32,700 bases of DNA, taken from NCBI GenBank assembly GCA_029246995.1, contig JAQWMB010000025.1, positions 1 through 32,700 of the forward strand, given 5' to 3'. Under the pieces are notes generated by a model, which saw nothing but the letters and a program-made list of their open reading frames with translations, was not told where the DNA came from and did no database searches. Made by a program: the position numbers and the translations under genes. Source of the stretch: Dehalococcoidia bacterium. Its GTDB lineage: Bacteria; Chloroflexota; Dehalococcoidia; UBA2979. Positions 1 through 9,382 of the stretch are shown one piece after another; position 1 is the stretch's first letter; each line of letters starts with the position of its first letter.

Positions 1-2765
1 CATTAGATGCTAATATCGGCGACAAATTAACATTTACCTTTAATGAAAATATCTACGATATTACTATTGCCCACATAACGACAGAAAGCGTCTTAGCCTC
101 TTCTCAAACAGAGGGAGATGATTCTCAATATCTCCAAGGAAGAGTAATCCAGGTAGGTGGAGGTATTATATTAAGCGATAGCAGTTATGCCTTATTTGAT
201 CCTAAAGATGCAAAGCAGTTTCAACTAGGTACATTTGGTATTATATCAGTCGATGGAGGGGTAAAAAATAACCTTGATGATATAAAGGATGTTGGCAAAC
301 AACTTGAAGAAAAAGATGTGTCCGTCTTATTTTTAAAATCTGAAGTAATAGAAATCGCCGAAACAGTTGGCTCTATATTTGTAACTTTTTTCCTAGCTTT
401 TGGTTTATTTTCTATAGGTGCGGGATTAATGCTTATTTTCTTAACGTTTGTCATGCTTGCTGCTGAAAGAAACTCGGAAATGGGTATGGCTCGTGCGATA
501 GGCATGAAACGAATTAATTTAACTGAAACCTTCATTGCCGAAGGTATTGGATACAATCTAGGCTCTGCGCTTATTGGAGCATTTTTAGGACTTGGAGTTT
601 CATATGGTTTAATTCAAGTTTTATCTCAATCTTTTTCAGGTTTTGGCGTAGTATTATCATTTAATATGCAGCCACAAAGTTTAATTATTGCCTATACTGG
701 TGGAGCGGTATTAACATTCATAACTGTAGTTTTTGCTTCTTGGCGTGCAGCAAATCTGAATATCGTGCGTGCAATTCGTAATATTCCCGAACCGCAACTA
801 TTTAGTGAATCTGCAAGTTCATGGAAAAATATTCTCTTTGCAACAGTGGCAAGCATCATTAGTATTTTACGTTTTATTCCTCCAATTATTGGTTTCCTTG
901 TAGTGAAATTTCTCAGACTGAATGGATTTCGAAAAAAGTATAGTAGTTCAGTTGGATGGGCTATGCTAGGAATTCTTTTTGGCTTATATCTCATTTATTG
1001 GGGAGGTTGGAGTAATAATCAATTATTTGCCTATACATCAGGAGCATCCATAGTCTTGCTTGCATTACCAATTATTGGCGTATACTTTGGTCAAAGCCCT
1101 GCAAGATTGTATACGATAAGCAGTATAATCTTGCTATGGTTCTGGTTGTTGCCTTTACCATTTAATATTTTTTTTGAAGAAGCAAATACATGGAATGATC
1201 CTATTAATGCTTTTTTTAATTTATTTGGTCTTGGGCATGAGCAGCTCGACGGAAGCATAGAAATGTTTTTTGTCAGTGGCATTTTCATGACAGCAGCAAG
1301 TACGATGTTTATCATCTTTAACGCGGATAGAATTGTTGGTGTTATTGGATTAGGTGGCAGATGGTTTAAAGAGCTAGTGCCTGCATTAAAAATTGCTGTC
1401 TCCTTTCCACTTGCATCTAAATTTAGAACAGGCATGACAATTGCAATGTTTACACTTGTTGTATTTGGTATCGTTGTTACAACAATCTTAAATGCAAACT
1501 TCACAAGATTATTTTTAGGAGGAGAAACATCAACTGGTGGATATCAAATCCTTGTTGAGACTCCTCCTGGTGTCAAGCCAATCAAAAATCTTGCTTCTAC
1601 GTTACAAGCATCGGGTGCAGTAGATATTGCTAGCATAACTAAGTTTAGTCGACTAGACACATGGGGAATAAATGCTGAAGCACAAGATCATCCTGACATA
1701 GAACAAGTTGATGGGATAGTTGAAGGAAAACTCAATATCTCAGGTGCAAATTCATCATTTTTAGAATCTAATGCATTAAACATCAAAGGGATGGCGGAAG
1801 GATATAACACAGCTGAAGATATATTCACTGCTCTAACAATAAATAAAAACTATGCAGTTATTGGTGAAAGAGTCATTGAGCCAAGAGGTCCATTTGGTGA
1901 TCCTAGTGCTAACAATATAGCATTGCCTGCATATGAAGAATTAAGAAACACAAGTGGATGGAAACCATTCACAATGATTGTAGAACCAAAACGGCCTGAT
2001 TATCTAGAATCCTCAAACCCATCAGAAAGATCCGGATTAGAAGAAACGTGGCCCGAACAAGTAGAGAAAACACAGATCACAGTTATAGGTATAATAGATG
2101 CTGCAAGTGAAAGTTTTATTGCAGATTTTGGAAATATGATTGTCAGCAATCGCACTCTTAATCAAATATTTGATAAAAGATTTGATGAAGGAGAACAATT
2201 TTTTATGAAATCAACACACTATTTACAACTAAAAGATGCCTCTGATCAAAATGCATTAGTTGTGGCTAGCGACATAGAGTCAACGTTATTTGGCACAGGC
2301 GTACAAGCAACTTCAATTGCAAAAGTACAAGCTGATCAAACAAGACAATCTCAAAGTTTTCAAATTTTATTTGAAGCATTTATGGGACTTGGTCTTTTTG
2401 TCGGTATAGCTGCTTTGGGTGTTATTTCCTTTAGGGCTGTAGTAGAACGTAGACAACAAATAGGCATGCTTCGTGCAATCGGTTTTACAAGGAGGATGAC
2501 AGCAATTGCATTTTTTGTTGAGGCTTCATTTATTGCATTTATCGGTATTGGCTTAGGAATAGTATTAGGTATTGGTCTTTCTTACAATTTACTCTCCTCT
2601 CCAGATGCCCTCGGGGGTGGAGGAAATGAGTTTTCATTTTATGTACCTTGGTTTCGTGTATTTTGGTTCTTAACTCTAGCATACATAGCTGCAATGCTCA
2701 TGACCTTAATACCAGCAAGAAAAGCCTCTAAGGTTGCTGTTGCTGAAGCGTTAAGGTATGAGTAG
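1..2765 (+). CDS. FtsX/MacB-like ABC transporter permease, 5'-truncated by window edge
   Basis: Membrane permease of an FtsX/MacB-type ABC exporter, a family that moves lipoproteins, lipids or peptides or transmits force across the membrane. The reading frame is open from base 3, the first full codon, to TAG at 2763-2765, giving about 920 residues. The first ATG/GTG-type codon near 318 is therefore not the real start. A soluble periplasmic-type segment comes first. Hydrophobic helices then flank ERNSEMGMARAIGMKR, the hallmark after the first FtsX helix. More helices, a second extracytoplasmic segment and a second FtsX core with ERRQQIGMLRAIGFTRR follow. The C-terminus ends in PARKASKVAVAEALRYE, a usual family ending. 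Two FtsX cores in one chain are typical of long permeases of this class. The ATPase partner must lie outside the window. The substrate cannot be told from the sequence. It ends one base from the convergent gltB stop. Confidence 0.9.
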   Translation, partial: LDANIGDKLTFTFNENIYDITIAHITTESVLASSQTEGDDSQYLQGRVIQVGGGIILSDSSYALFDPKDAKQFQLGTFGIISVDGGVKNNLDDIKDVGKQLEEKDVSVLFLKSEVIEIAETVGSIFVTFFLAFGLFSIGAGLMLIFLTFVMLAAERNSEMGMARAIGMKRINLTETFIAEGIGYNLGSALIGAFLGLGVSYGLIQVLSQSFSGFGVVLSFNMQPQSLIIAYTGGAVLTFITVVFASWRAANLNIVRAIRNIPEPQLFSESASSWKNILFATVASIISILRFIPPIIGFLVVKFLRLNGFRKKYSSSVGWAMLGILFGLYLIYWGGWSNNQLFAYTSGASIVLLALPIIGVYFGQSPARLYTISSIILLWFWLLPLPFNIFFEEANTWNDPINAFFNLFGLGHEQLDGSIEMFFVSGIFMTAASTMFIIFNADRIVGVIGLGGRWFKELVPALKIAVSFPLASKFRTGMTIAMFTLVVFGIVVTTILNANFTRLFLGGETSTGGYQILVETPPGVKPIKNLASTLQASGAVDIASITKFSRLDTWGINAEAQDHPDIEQVDGIVEGKLNISGANSSFLESNALNIKGMAEGYNTAEDIFTALTINKNYAVIGERVIEPRGPFGDPSANNIALPAYEELRNTSGWKPFTMIVEPKRPDYLESSNPSERSGLEETWPEQVEKTQITVIGIIDAASESFIADFGNMIVSNRTLNQIFDKRFDEGEQFFMKSTHYLQLKDASDQNALVVASDIESTLFGTGVQATSIAKVQADQTRQSQSFQILFEAFMGLGLFVGIAALGVISFRAVVERRQQIGMLRAIGFTRRMTAIAFFVEASFIAFIGIGLGIVLGIGLSYNLLSSPDALGGGGNEFSFYVPWFRVFWFLTLAYIAAMLMTLIPARKASKVAVAEALRYE

Positions 2766-2766
2766 C

Positions 2767-5700
2767 TTACAGCTGCATTCTATGTAATTTTTTTAAATGT
2801 TTCCTAGCAACTATTTGAGCGCCTTCTTCTGAGGCAGCAAATTTTGGTGCTACTTTCCAAAATTTTGGTAAATATAATTCCCAATCAGATAAAATATTAT
2901 TTGCAATTGTAGAATGCGTAAATTCTGCATGACGTTGAATAAGTTCTTGTAGTAGTTCAATATCTTCCTGGTTGCTAATTTGTTCTAAACCTACTAACTC
3001 TTCATTAATCCTTGTTCTAAAATCACCTTTTTCATCAAGGACAAATGCCATGCCATTAGACATGCCAGCTCCAAAGTTTCTGCCAGTTTCTCCTAAAATA
3101 ACAATAACACCGTCAGTCATATATTCGCAGCCATGATCTCCGATTCCTTCAACTACTGCGCGAGCACCAGAGTTCCTAACAGCGAATCGCTCGCCTACTT
3201 GACCTCGTACAAATAAATTGCCACCTGTGGCACCATATAAGATAGTGTTACCAGCTAAGACAGGAATTATCTTCGTTTGATTCTCATTCATAGGATAAAT
3301 AACAATTTCACCTCCACGCATTCCTTTACCAACATAATCATTTGCTTCACCAATTAAAGTTAATCGCATCCCTATAGAAGCAAAAGCACCAAACGATTGA
3401 CCAGCAGATCCTTTAAATGTTAAGTCTATGGTTCCATACGGTAATCCATCATCACCAAATTTTTTAGCTATGAAACCAGAGATGCGTGCGCCAGTTGTCC
3501 TATCTGTATTTTTAATTTTGTATGTAGCTTCAAATTTTTCAGAGCCATCAATATTTTCATCAATACTAGAAAGTATCTCGTCATCCAAAATTTTATGAGG
3601 AGGCCGCTCATTCCTAGCTACCTGTACAAAATGAGCTCTAGTATTTTCGGGATCTACTGCAGCAATTACTTTTGAAAGATCAATATTACGATATCTATCA
3701 GATTCATAGTTTTGAACCTGTGATAATAAATCTGCTCTACCTATAATCTCATCAATAGAATTGTAGCCAAGCGATGCTAGGATTTCTCTAACCTCGGTAG
3801 CAACATAATTTAGATAATTAACAAGCATTTGTGGAGTACCAACATATTTTGCACGCAAGTCTTCACGTTGAGTGGCTATGCCAACTGGACATGTATTTAA
3901 GTGACATTGACGTGCCATTTTACATCCTAATGCAATAAGAGCAGAAGTACCAAAACCATATTGATCAGCTCCCAGCATTGCAGCAACAACGATATCTTTT
4001 CCAGTATGCATACCGCCATCTGTCCTGAGGGTCACTCGTCCACGAAGATCATTCATTACAAGCACTTGTTGAGTCTCAGCCAGACCTAATTCAAATGAGC
4101 TCCCAGCATATTTTATTGATGATAGCGGCGATGCACCAGTACCACCGTCAGCCCCTGAAATTTGAATAACATCTGCGTATCCTTTTGCAACTCCTGCAGC
4201 AATCGTACCAACTCCTTCTGCAGAAACTAGCTTGACGCACACTTTTGCATCGGGATTAATCATTTTTAAATCATAAATTAATTGTGCTATATCTTCGATG
4301 GAATAAATATCATGATGAGGTGGAGGAGAAATTAATGGCGTGCCGGGCATAACATGTCGTAATTCAGCTATATATTCATTTACTTTATGGCCAGGCAATT
4401 GGCCACCTTCACCTGGTTTTGAACCTTGAGATATTTTTATTTCAATTTCATTTGCTGCAACTAAATAAGAAGGCGTGACACCAAATCTTCCAGATGCTAC
4501 TTGCTTGACTTGTGAATTCGCATCTTGTTTTTTACCATTAGGCAAGTATCTTTCCGGATCTTCACCCCCTTCACCTGTATTTGATCTTCCTCCTAAAATA
4601 TTCATTCCACGTGCTAAATCTTCATGAGTCTCTGGGCTTAATGCACCTAAAGACATAGCACCTGTTTGAAATCTTTGAACAATTTCAGTAATTGGCTCAA
4701 CATTAGAAATATCGATTGCCTTTCTATCAGATTCAAATGACAATAGATCTCTTAATTTTGTAGGTGGTCGAGAATATGCAAGATCAGTAAATTCCTTATA
4801 TTCTTCATAATTATTTTGAGCAGCTCTTTGTAACGCACGCCAAACTTTTGGATTATACGCATGATAATCACCGTCTCTACGATATTTATACCATCCACCA
4901 TGCTTCAACTTAGCTTCATCATTAAATGCACTAATAAATTTAAGATGCATGTCATTGGCTATTTCATCAAATCCAATACCAGAAATATTTGAAATGGAAG
5001 ATGTACCAAAAAAAGTTTTTGTAACCTCGTCATTAATACCAATAATTTCAAAAATCTGAGCGCCATGATATGATGAAACAGTGGAAATACCCATTTTAGA
5101 CATTATTTTTAAGATACCTGTATCAACTGCTTGATTGTAATTTCTTGTGATGTCATTTAGCACAAGAGATTCAAATTCATTATTAGCAGATAGATCTTTT
5201 AGGATCTCGAACGCGAGATATGGATTAACGGCACTAGCTCCAAAACCAATTAATGCACTAAAATGATGGACGTCTCTTGCATCTCCGGCTTCAGCAATAA
5301 TACTTACATCCATTCTAATCTGCTTATTAATTAAAAAATTATGGACAGCTGAAACAGCAAGAATCATAGGAATTGGAGCTTGATCTTTTTTATTAATACG
5401 ATCACTAATTATTAAAATTGAGGCGCCTTTTTGTACAGCTTCATAAGCATTATTGCATAAAATCTTAATTCTACTTTGTAAATTTTTACCAGTAATTATT
5501 CCTTCAAGCACAGCATCTAACCTAACAATCCTAACCCCCTCTTGATTCATAGTTTCTAATTTATTAATTTCATCATTAGTAAGTAATGGACTAGTTAGAT
5601 GTATTAACTTTGCTGCTTCTGGATTAGACTCTAATAATGATCGACGTGGTCCAAGATAAGTATCTAAAGACATAACAATTTCTTCACGAATTGAATCAAT

Positions 5701-7320
5701 TGCTGGATTTGTAACTTGAGCAAATTTCTGTTTAAAGTATGAATACAAAAGCCTAGGATCATCTTGTAAGGTTGATAAAGGAGTATCATCTCCCATTGAG
5801 CCTACTGCTTCTTTAGCTGAGGTAGCCATTGGTTTAATAATATATTCTATTTCTTCATGAGAATATCCATATAAAATTTTCATTTGTTCAAGGGATAGAT
5901 CTCGCTTGCTATGTAGTGTCTGAATTGATGATTCTTGAGTAATATCAGATAAATGGACAAGATGCTTATCGATCCAATTTTTATATGGCTTACGAGTAGC
6001 AATTTCTAATTTAATTTCATCATTATGAAGAAACTTCTTTCTTGCATTATCTACTGCTATCATTTGCCCAGGCCCCAGTCTTCCTGATTCAACAACTTTT
6101 TCTAAATCAATATTAACTAAACCGACCTCAGAAGCAACAACAACAATGCCATCATCAGTAACTTGATACCTTGCTGGCCTTAAACCATTTCTATCCATAA
6201 TAGCAGCCGTAGTTGTGCCATTAGTTGCTACAACTGCTGCAGGTCCATCCCATGATTCAGTTAAACAAGCATGATATTCATAAAAAGCATGTAGTGCTGA
6301 ATCTAGATTTGGCATATTTTCCCAGGCCTCAGGCATTAACATCATAAGTGAATGAAGCAAACTTCTTCCTGAGTATGCAAGTAATTCAAAAGCTTCGTCA
6401 AACGAAGCTGTGTCAGAGCCAATTGGCCAAATGATCGGAAAAAGATCTTTAATATCTTCTTCCCAGACTGCAGAAGAAAGCGCAGGCTCTCTTGCATTCA
6501 TCCAATTGCGATTACCAAGCAAAGTATTAAATTCTCCATTATGAGCAACTACTCTAAAAGGTTGAGCTAGTTTCCAATTAGGCATAGTATTTGTGGCAAA
6601 CCTTTGATGTAACAATGCTGTAGATGAAAGTGTATTCTTATTTTTTAAATCTAAATAAAATTCTGCTAATTGATCAGCAACCATTAATCCTTTATAAATC
6701 ACAGTTCTTGCCGACATTGATACAATATATGCATCCAATTTATTTTTACGAAATAAACTCTCAGCACGTTTTCTTGCTAAATATAACGATCGATCAAAAG
6801 CAGCTCCTGCACTTATAGTTTTTGGCCTACTTATAATGGCCTGAGTAATTGATGGCAACGAATTTATTGCTGTTCCGCCAAGTACTGTGTTGTCAATTGG
6901 AACATCTCGCCATGCAAATATTTCAATGCCTGTTATTTTGATTGCTTCTTCTAAAAGTTTTTTTGCATCATTAAATTCTTTTTCTTCTTTAGGCATAAAA
7001 CACATTGCAAGGCCAATATCATTTTCTGGAATTGCTTTTAAAGATGGAAGTTCGCTTTCTAATAATACTCGTGGTATTTGAATTGTAATTCCAGCTCCAT
7101 CACCAGATTTTGCATCAGCAGAAACAGCACCTCTATGAGTCAAATTAACAACACCTTCTACAGCTAATTGCACAATTTTATGTGTTTTATCGCCGTTAAT
7201 GGAAGCCACAAAGCCCATGCCACATGCATCATGTTCTTGTTGAACATGATAAAGATATTTGCCTTCTTGTATATCTTCTATTGAAGCATACTTATTCAAT
7301 GAACTATCATCCTTCCACAT
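2767..7320 (-). CDS. gltB: Glutamate synthase large subunit
   Basis: Glutamate synthase (GOGAT) large subunit, 1517 residues. It makes two glutamates from glutamine and 2-oxoglutarate, completing ammonium assimilation with glutamine synthetase. A 32-residue propeptide precedes Cys33 (ACGMGF), the N-terminal nucleophile of the class II amidotransferase domain. The central domain, the FMN-binding synthase domain (PGEGGQLPG, SPPPHHDIYS, SGADGGTGASP) and a C-terminal GXGXG beta-helix follow. Cys1133, Cys1139 and Cys1144 fit the 3Fe-4S site. The loop after GEGGEDPERY is short, as in the NADPH type and unlike plant or cyanobacterial ferredoxin enzymes, but this is a judgement by eye. No gltD small subunit is adjacent, so the electron donor is unknown. 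The ATG at 7320 gives a propeptide of normal length. No Shine-Dalgarno sequence is visible in front of it. Confidence 0.97.
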   Translation of the reverse strand: MWKDDSSLNKYASIEDIQEGKYLYHVQQEHDACGMGFVASINGDKTHKIVQLAVEGVVNLTHRGAVSADAKSGDGAGITIQIPRVLLESELPSLKAIPENDIGLAMCFMPKEEKEFNDAKKLLEEAIKITGIEIFAWRDVPIDNTVLGGTAINSLPSITQAIISRPKTISAGAAFDRSLYLARKRAESLFRKNKLDAYIVSMSARTVIYKGLMVADQLAEFYLDLKNKNTLSSTALLHQRFATNTMPNWKLAQPFRVVAHNGEFNTLLGNRNWMNAREPALSSAVWEEDIKDLFPIIWPIGSDTASFDEAFELLAYSGRSLLHSLMMLMPEAWENMPNLDSALHAFYEYHACLTESWDGPAAVVATNGTTTAAIMDRNGLRPARYQVTDDGIVVVASEVGLVNIDLEKVVESGRLGPGQMIAVDNARKKFLHNDEIKLEIATRKPYKNWIDKHLVHLSDITQESSIQTLHSKRDLSLEQMKILYGYSHEEIEYIIKPMATSAKEAVGSMGDDTPLSTLQDDPRLLYSYFKQKFAQVTNPAIDSIREEIVMSLDTYLGPRRSLLESNPEAAKLIHLTSPLLTNDEINKLETMNQEGVRIVRLDAVLEGIITGKNLQSRIKILCNNAYEAVQKGASILIISDRINKKDQAPIPMILAVSAVHNFLINKQIRMDVSIIAEAGDARDVHHFSALIGFGASAVNPYLAFEILKDLSANNEFESLVLNDITRNYNQAVDTGILKIMSKMGISTVSSYHGAQIFEIIGINDEVTKTFFGTSSISNISGIGFDEIANDMHLKFISAFNDEAKLKHGGWYKYRRDGDYHAYNPKVWRALQRAAQNNYEEYKEFTDLAYSRPPTKLRDLLSFESDRKAIDISNVEPITEIVQRFQTGAMSLGALSPETHEDLARGMNILGGRSNTGEGGEDPERYLPNGKKQDANSQVKQVASGRFGVTPSYLVAANEIEIKISQGSKPGEGGQLPGHKVNEYIAELRHVMPGTPLISPPPHHDIYSIEDIAQLIYDLKMINPDAKVCVKLVSAEGVGTIAAGVAKGYADVIQISGADGGTGASPLSSIKYAGSSFELGLAETQQVLVMNDLRGRVTLRTDGGMHTGKDIVVAAMLGADQYGFGTSALIALGCKMARQCHLNTCPVGIATQREDLRAKYVGTPQMLVNYLNYVATEVREILASLGYNSIDEIIGRADLLSQVQNYESDRYRNIDLSKVIAAVDPENTRAHFVQVARNERPPHKILDDEILSSIDENIDGSEKFEATYKIKNTDRTTGARISGFIAKKFGDDGLPYGTIDLTFKGSAGQSFGAFASIGMRLTLIGEANDYVGKGMRGGEIVIYPMNENQTKIIPVLAGNTILYGATGGNLFVRGQVGERFAVRNSGARAVVEGIGDHGCEYMTDGVIVILGETGRNFGAGMSNGMAFVLDEKGDFRTRINEELVGLEQISNQEDIELLQELIQRHAEFTHSTIANNILSDWELYLPKFWKVAPKFAASEEGAQIVARKHLKKLHRMQL

Positions 7321-7343
7321 ATAGCAGTACTGAATTCACAAAG

Positions 7344-7364
7344 TTTGTGTATTTAGTACACAAA
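7344..7364. repeat. 21-bp inverted repeat upstream of gltB (candidate operator or 5'UTR hairpin)
   Basis: Perfect 8-bp arms TTTGTGTA and TACACAAA are separated by 5 bases. The nearest edge is 23 bases in front of the gltB ATG. An overlapping element starts with CACAAAGT at 7337, and the same octamer recurs at 7359, exactly 22 bp or about two helical turns away. The dyad lies just downstream of the candidate gltB -10 box, around the expected transcription start. That placement suits a repressor site or a leader hairpin. The cognate regulator is unknown. It does not match the Crp/NtcA spacing. Confidence 0.5.
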
Positions 7365-7374
7365 GTGTCTTATT

Positions 7375-7403
7375 AGTATCAATTAACATTGATTATCTTG
7401 CAA
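7375..7403 (-). promoter_or_regulatory. Candidate sigma-70 promoter of gltB
   Basis: On the minus strand, a TTGCAA -35 (7398-7403) and a GATACT -10 (7375-7380) are separated by exactly 17 bases. Each hexamer matches four of six consensus positions. The predicted start falls near 7366-7369, beside the inverted repeat in front of gltB. The call rests on spacing and position only; such matches occur by chance in AT-rich DNA. Confidence 0.4.
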
Positions 7404-7436
7404 GCTAGAAAAAAAAATAAAATATTACATTCTATA

Positions 7437-8666
7437 TTATTCTAACTCAGGCTCTGCCCTTTGATCCCAAATTATTTTTTGATCAATTAATGAATCAATT
7501 AATGAATCACTCATACCTAAGTTATTTTTTAAAATTTCTTTTGTATGTTGACCCATGTCTGGTGCAGTACCTTGTATTTTAGCAGGAGTTCTGGATAATT
7601 TAATAGGACTATTAATTAATTTAACTTCACCAAAAGTTTTATGTTTAACATTTACGAACATTTCTCGTGCTTCAGCTTGTTCAGATTGGCTAACCTGCGG
7701 TATTGAGTTAACAGGACCACAAGGAATATGCATCGGCAACAACATATCAATCCAGACATTTGTATTCTTCTTTTTAAAAGCATCATTTAAGATTGGTTCT
7801 AATTCAGAATGGTTATCTGTGCGATTCTCAGCTGTTTTAAACCTTTTATCGTCAACTAATAAATCAAGTCCAAGCACAGCGCAAAGTAAATTCCATTGTT
7901 CAGGTACTCCCCAAGAAAGCGCAACAACAATCCATCCATCTGCAGTTGGAAAAGCTTGGAAGGGCACAGCTGTAGGATGTCTCGTGCCAAGTTTTTGTGG
8001 CTCTTTGCCCGTTAAGTGCCATCGCATAAATGCATTCTCTTGAATAGCAATTTGACAATCCATCATAGAAATATCAATAAATTGTCCTTCTCCAGATTTG
8101 TTGCGTTCGATGATAGATGAAAGAATTCCAATTACGCAATATATTCCTGCACCAATATCACCCAGTGAAGTTCCGGGTCGAATAGGCGGTCCATCTTTTT
8201 CACCAGTAACTGACAAAATACCACCAGAACCCTGTGCAATAACATCAAGCGCAGGCCTGTCTTTCCAAGGACCGGTTTGACCATAACCAGATATAGCAGC
8301 ATAAATAATTTTTTTATTTACTGATTGAATAACATCAAATGATAAGCCAATTTTTTCCATGACTCCTGGAGTAAAGTTTTCAACAATAACATCATATTCC
8401 TTAGCAAGTTCTAGAAATAACGCTTTACCTTTTTCAGTTTTCAAATCAATAGAAATAGATTTCTTCCCACGATTCACAGAAAAGAAATATCCCGATTCAC
8501 CATCAATAATAGGTCTTGTTGTTCGTCCTAAATCACCAAACGGAGGTCTTTCAATTTTTACAACGGATGCACCTAGATCTGATAAAGTCATTGTTGCAAA
8601 TGGACCTGACAATATCCAGCTTAAATCAAGAATTTTAATTCCTGCCAACGGACCATCATTATTCAT
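7437..8666 (-). CDS. Family III CoA-transferase (CaiB/BaiF)
   Basis: Family III CoA-transferase, 409 residues. It moves CoA between an acyl-CoA and a free acid through an enzyme-bound mixed anhydride. Family features are the N-terminal GIKILDLSWILSGPFATMTL, GASVVKIERPPFGD, NRGKKSISIDL, ISGYGQTGPW, and GTSLGDIGAG with the likely catalytic Asp170, close to the Asp169 of formyl-CoA transferase. The size is normal. I chose the ATG at 8666 over the TTG one codon upstream because AAGGAG lies six bases before it. The substrate cannot be assigned; formyl-, succinyl- or other dicarboxyl-CoA transfer are all possible. The gene starts 14 bases after the thioredoxin-like gene on the same strand, so the two are probably co-transcribed. 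Confidence 0.92.
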   Translation of the reverse strand: MNNDGPLAGIKILDLSWILSGPFATMTLSDLGASVVKIERPPFGDLGRTTRPIIDGESGYFFSVNRGKKSISIDLKTEKGKALFLELAKEYDVIVENFTPGVMEKIGLSFDVIQSVNKKIIYAAISGYGQTGPWKDRPALDVIAQGSGGILSVTGEKDGPPIRPGTSLGDIGAGIYCVIGILSSIIERNKSGEGQFIDISMMDCQIAIQENAFMRWHLTGKEPQKLGTRHPTAVPFQAFPTADGWIVVALSWGVPEQWNLLCAVLGLDLLVDDKRFKTAENRTDNHSELEPILNDAFKKKNTNVWIDMLLPMHIPCGPVNSIPQVSQSEQAEAREMFVNVKHKTFGEVKLINSPIKLSRTPAKIQGTAPDMGQHTKEILKNNLGMSDSLIDSLIDQKIIWDQRAEPELE

Positions 8667-8680
8667 CAAATTCTCCTTTA

Positions 8681-9283
8681 CTATTTATCTAAAATTCCAT
8701 CTTCTTGTAACCTCTTTAATGAAGCCTTAACCCGACTTGGACTTATTGGACCTGACCATCGGTCATATACTTCACTATTATAGATCAAAAAGGTAGCAGG
8801 AATTCCTGTTACCTTGTAATCCTTTGAAAGTTCTGAATCTAAATCAAGTAGTATTTCAAATGTTGAACTTTTCGATTCTACAAAACTTTTCGCTTTTTTT
8901 TCATCTTCGGCAACATTAACACCGATTATTGCTAATCCATTTAAAGCAGAGGATTCTTGCCATAATTCTTCTAATTCATCAAATTCTGCTCTACATGGAC
9001 CACACCATGTGGCCCAAAAATTAAGCAAATAAGGCCTACTATCCAAATCTACTGAAGATAGAAATTTTTTATCTTTTTTAAAGAGTGTCCCTGTTTCTAA
9101 TCTCATCAAATTAAAATCATGAAATGCAATGCCTGTTTTATCAATTAGGTAACCTTGAGTTTCTAAAGAATTTTTATTTGATGAACTTGAAAAGAATACT
9201 GCATAAATTACCATTATCAATATCAAGATTAATATAAATATTAATCTTGAATTCATTTTTAAAAGATTTTTACTATTTCTCAT
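8681..9283 (-). CDS. TlpA/ResA-like membrane-anchored thioredoxin
   Basis: Thiol-disulfide oxidoreductase of the TlpA/ResA type, 200 residues. An N-terminal hydrophobic segment (about residues 13-31) after a basic start makes it a signal anchor or signal peptide, so the domain acts outside the cytoplasmic membrane. The thioredoxin fold carries NFWATWCGPCRAEF with Cys94 and Cys97, and the cis-proline loop TGIPATFLI with Pro162. Family members reduce apocytochrome c or other exported proteins. No cytochrome maturation gene is adjacent, so the exact partner is unknown. The start at 9283 has AGG seven bases upstream. A second Met at residue 10 would shorten only the basic leader. Confidence 0.9.
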   Translation of the reverse strand: MRNSKNLLKMNSRLIFILILILIMVIYAVFFSSSSNKNSLETQGYLIDKTGIAFHDFNLMRLETGTLFKKDKKFLSSVDLDSRPYLLNFWATWCGPCRAEFDELEELWQESSALNGLAIIGVNVAEDEKKAKSFVESKSSTFEILLDLDSELSKDYKVTGIPATFLIYNSEVYDRWSGPISPSRVKASLKRLQEDGILDK

Positions 9284-9308
9284 ATTTTACCTATTTACTA
9301 GAGATTAA

Positions 9309-9314
9309 ATTATA
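9309..9314 (-). promoter_or_regulatory. Candidate -10 box of the tlpA-like gene
   Basis: A perfect TATAAT is read on the minus strand, 26 bases from the ATG at 9283. The corresponding -35 region (about 9332-9337) is a poor match and coincides with the palindrome at 9331-9342, which would suit an activated or repressed promoter. Weak evidence. Confidence 0.3.
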
Positions 9315-9330
9315 CTCTGGCCTTTATCTT

Positions 9331-9356
9331 TAAACATGTTTAGAATATGTATTCTA
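9331..9356. repeat. Two adjoining palindromes in a divergent promoter region
   Basis: TAAACATGTTTA (9331-9342) is a perfect 12-bp palindrome. It overlaps TAGAAT-ATGT-ATTCTA (9341-9356), a 6-bp inverted repeat with a 4-base spacer. They lie between the divergent thioredoxin-like gene and the Asp-box gene, where a dimeric regulator could control both. No regulator is identified. Confidence 0.4.
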
Positions 9357-9382
9357 ATTATAAAAAAGACTAATGGAAAGAT

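Noticed and set aside
2767-2794. TTACA/TGTAA stem followed by seven T after the permease stop, as a plus-strand terminator
   Set aside because: The stem is only five mostly A/T pairs with an 11-base loop, and the T-run is simply the complement of the Lys codons at the end of gltB.
7555-8730. Several long open frames antisense to the CoA-transferase gene (also antisense to gltB and inside the permease)
   Set aside because: They are shadows of well-supported genes, contain no recognisable domain, and lack sensible ribosome-binding sites.
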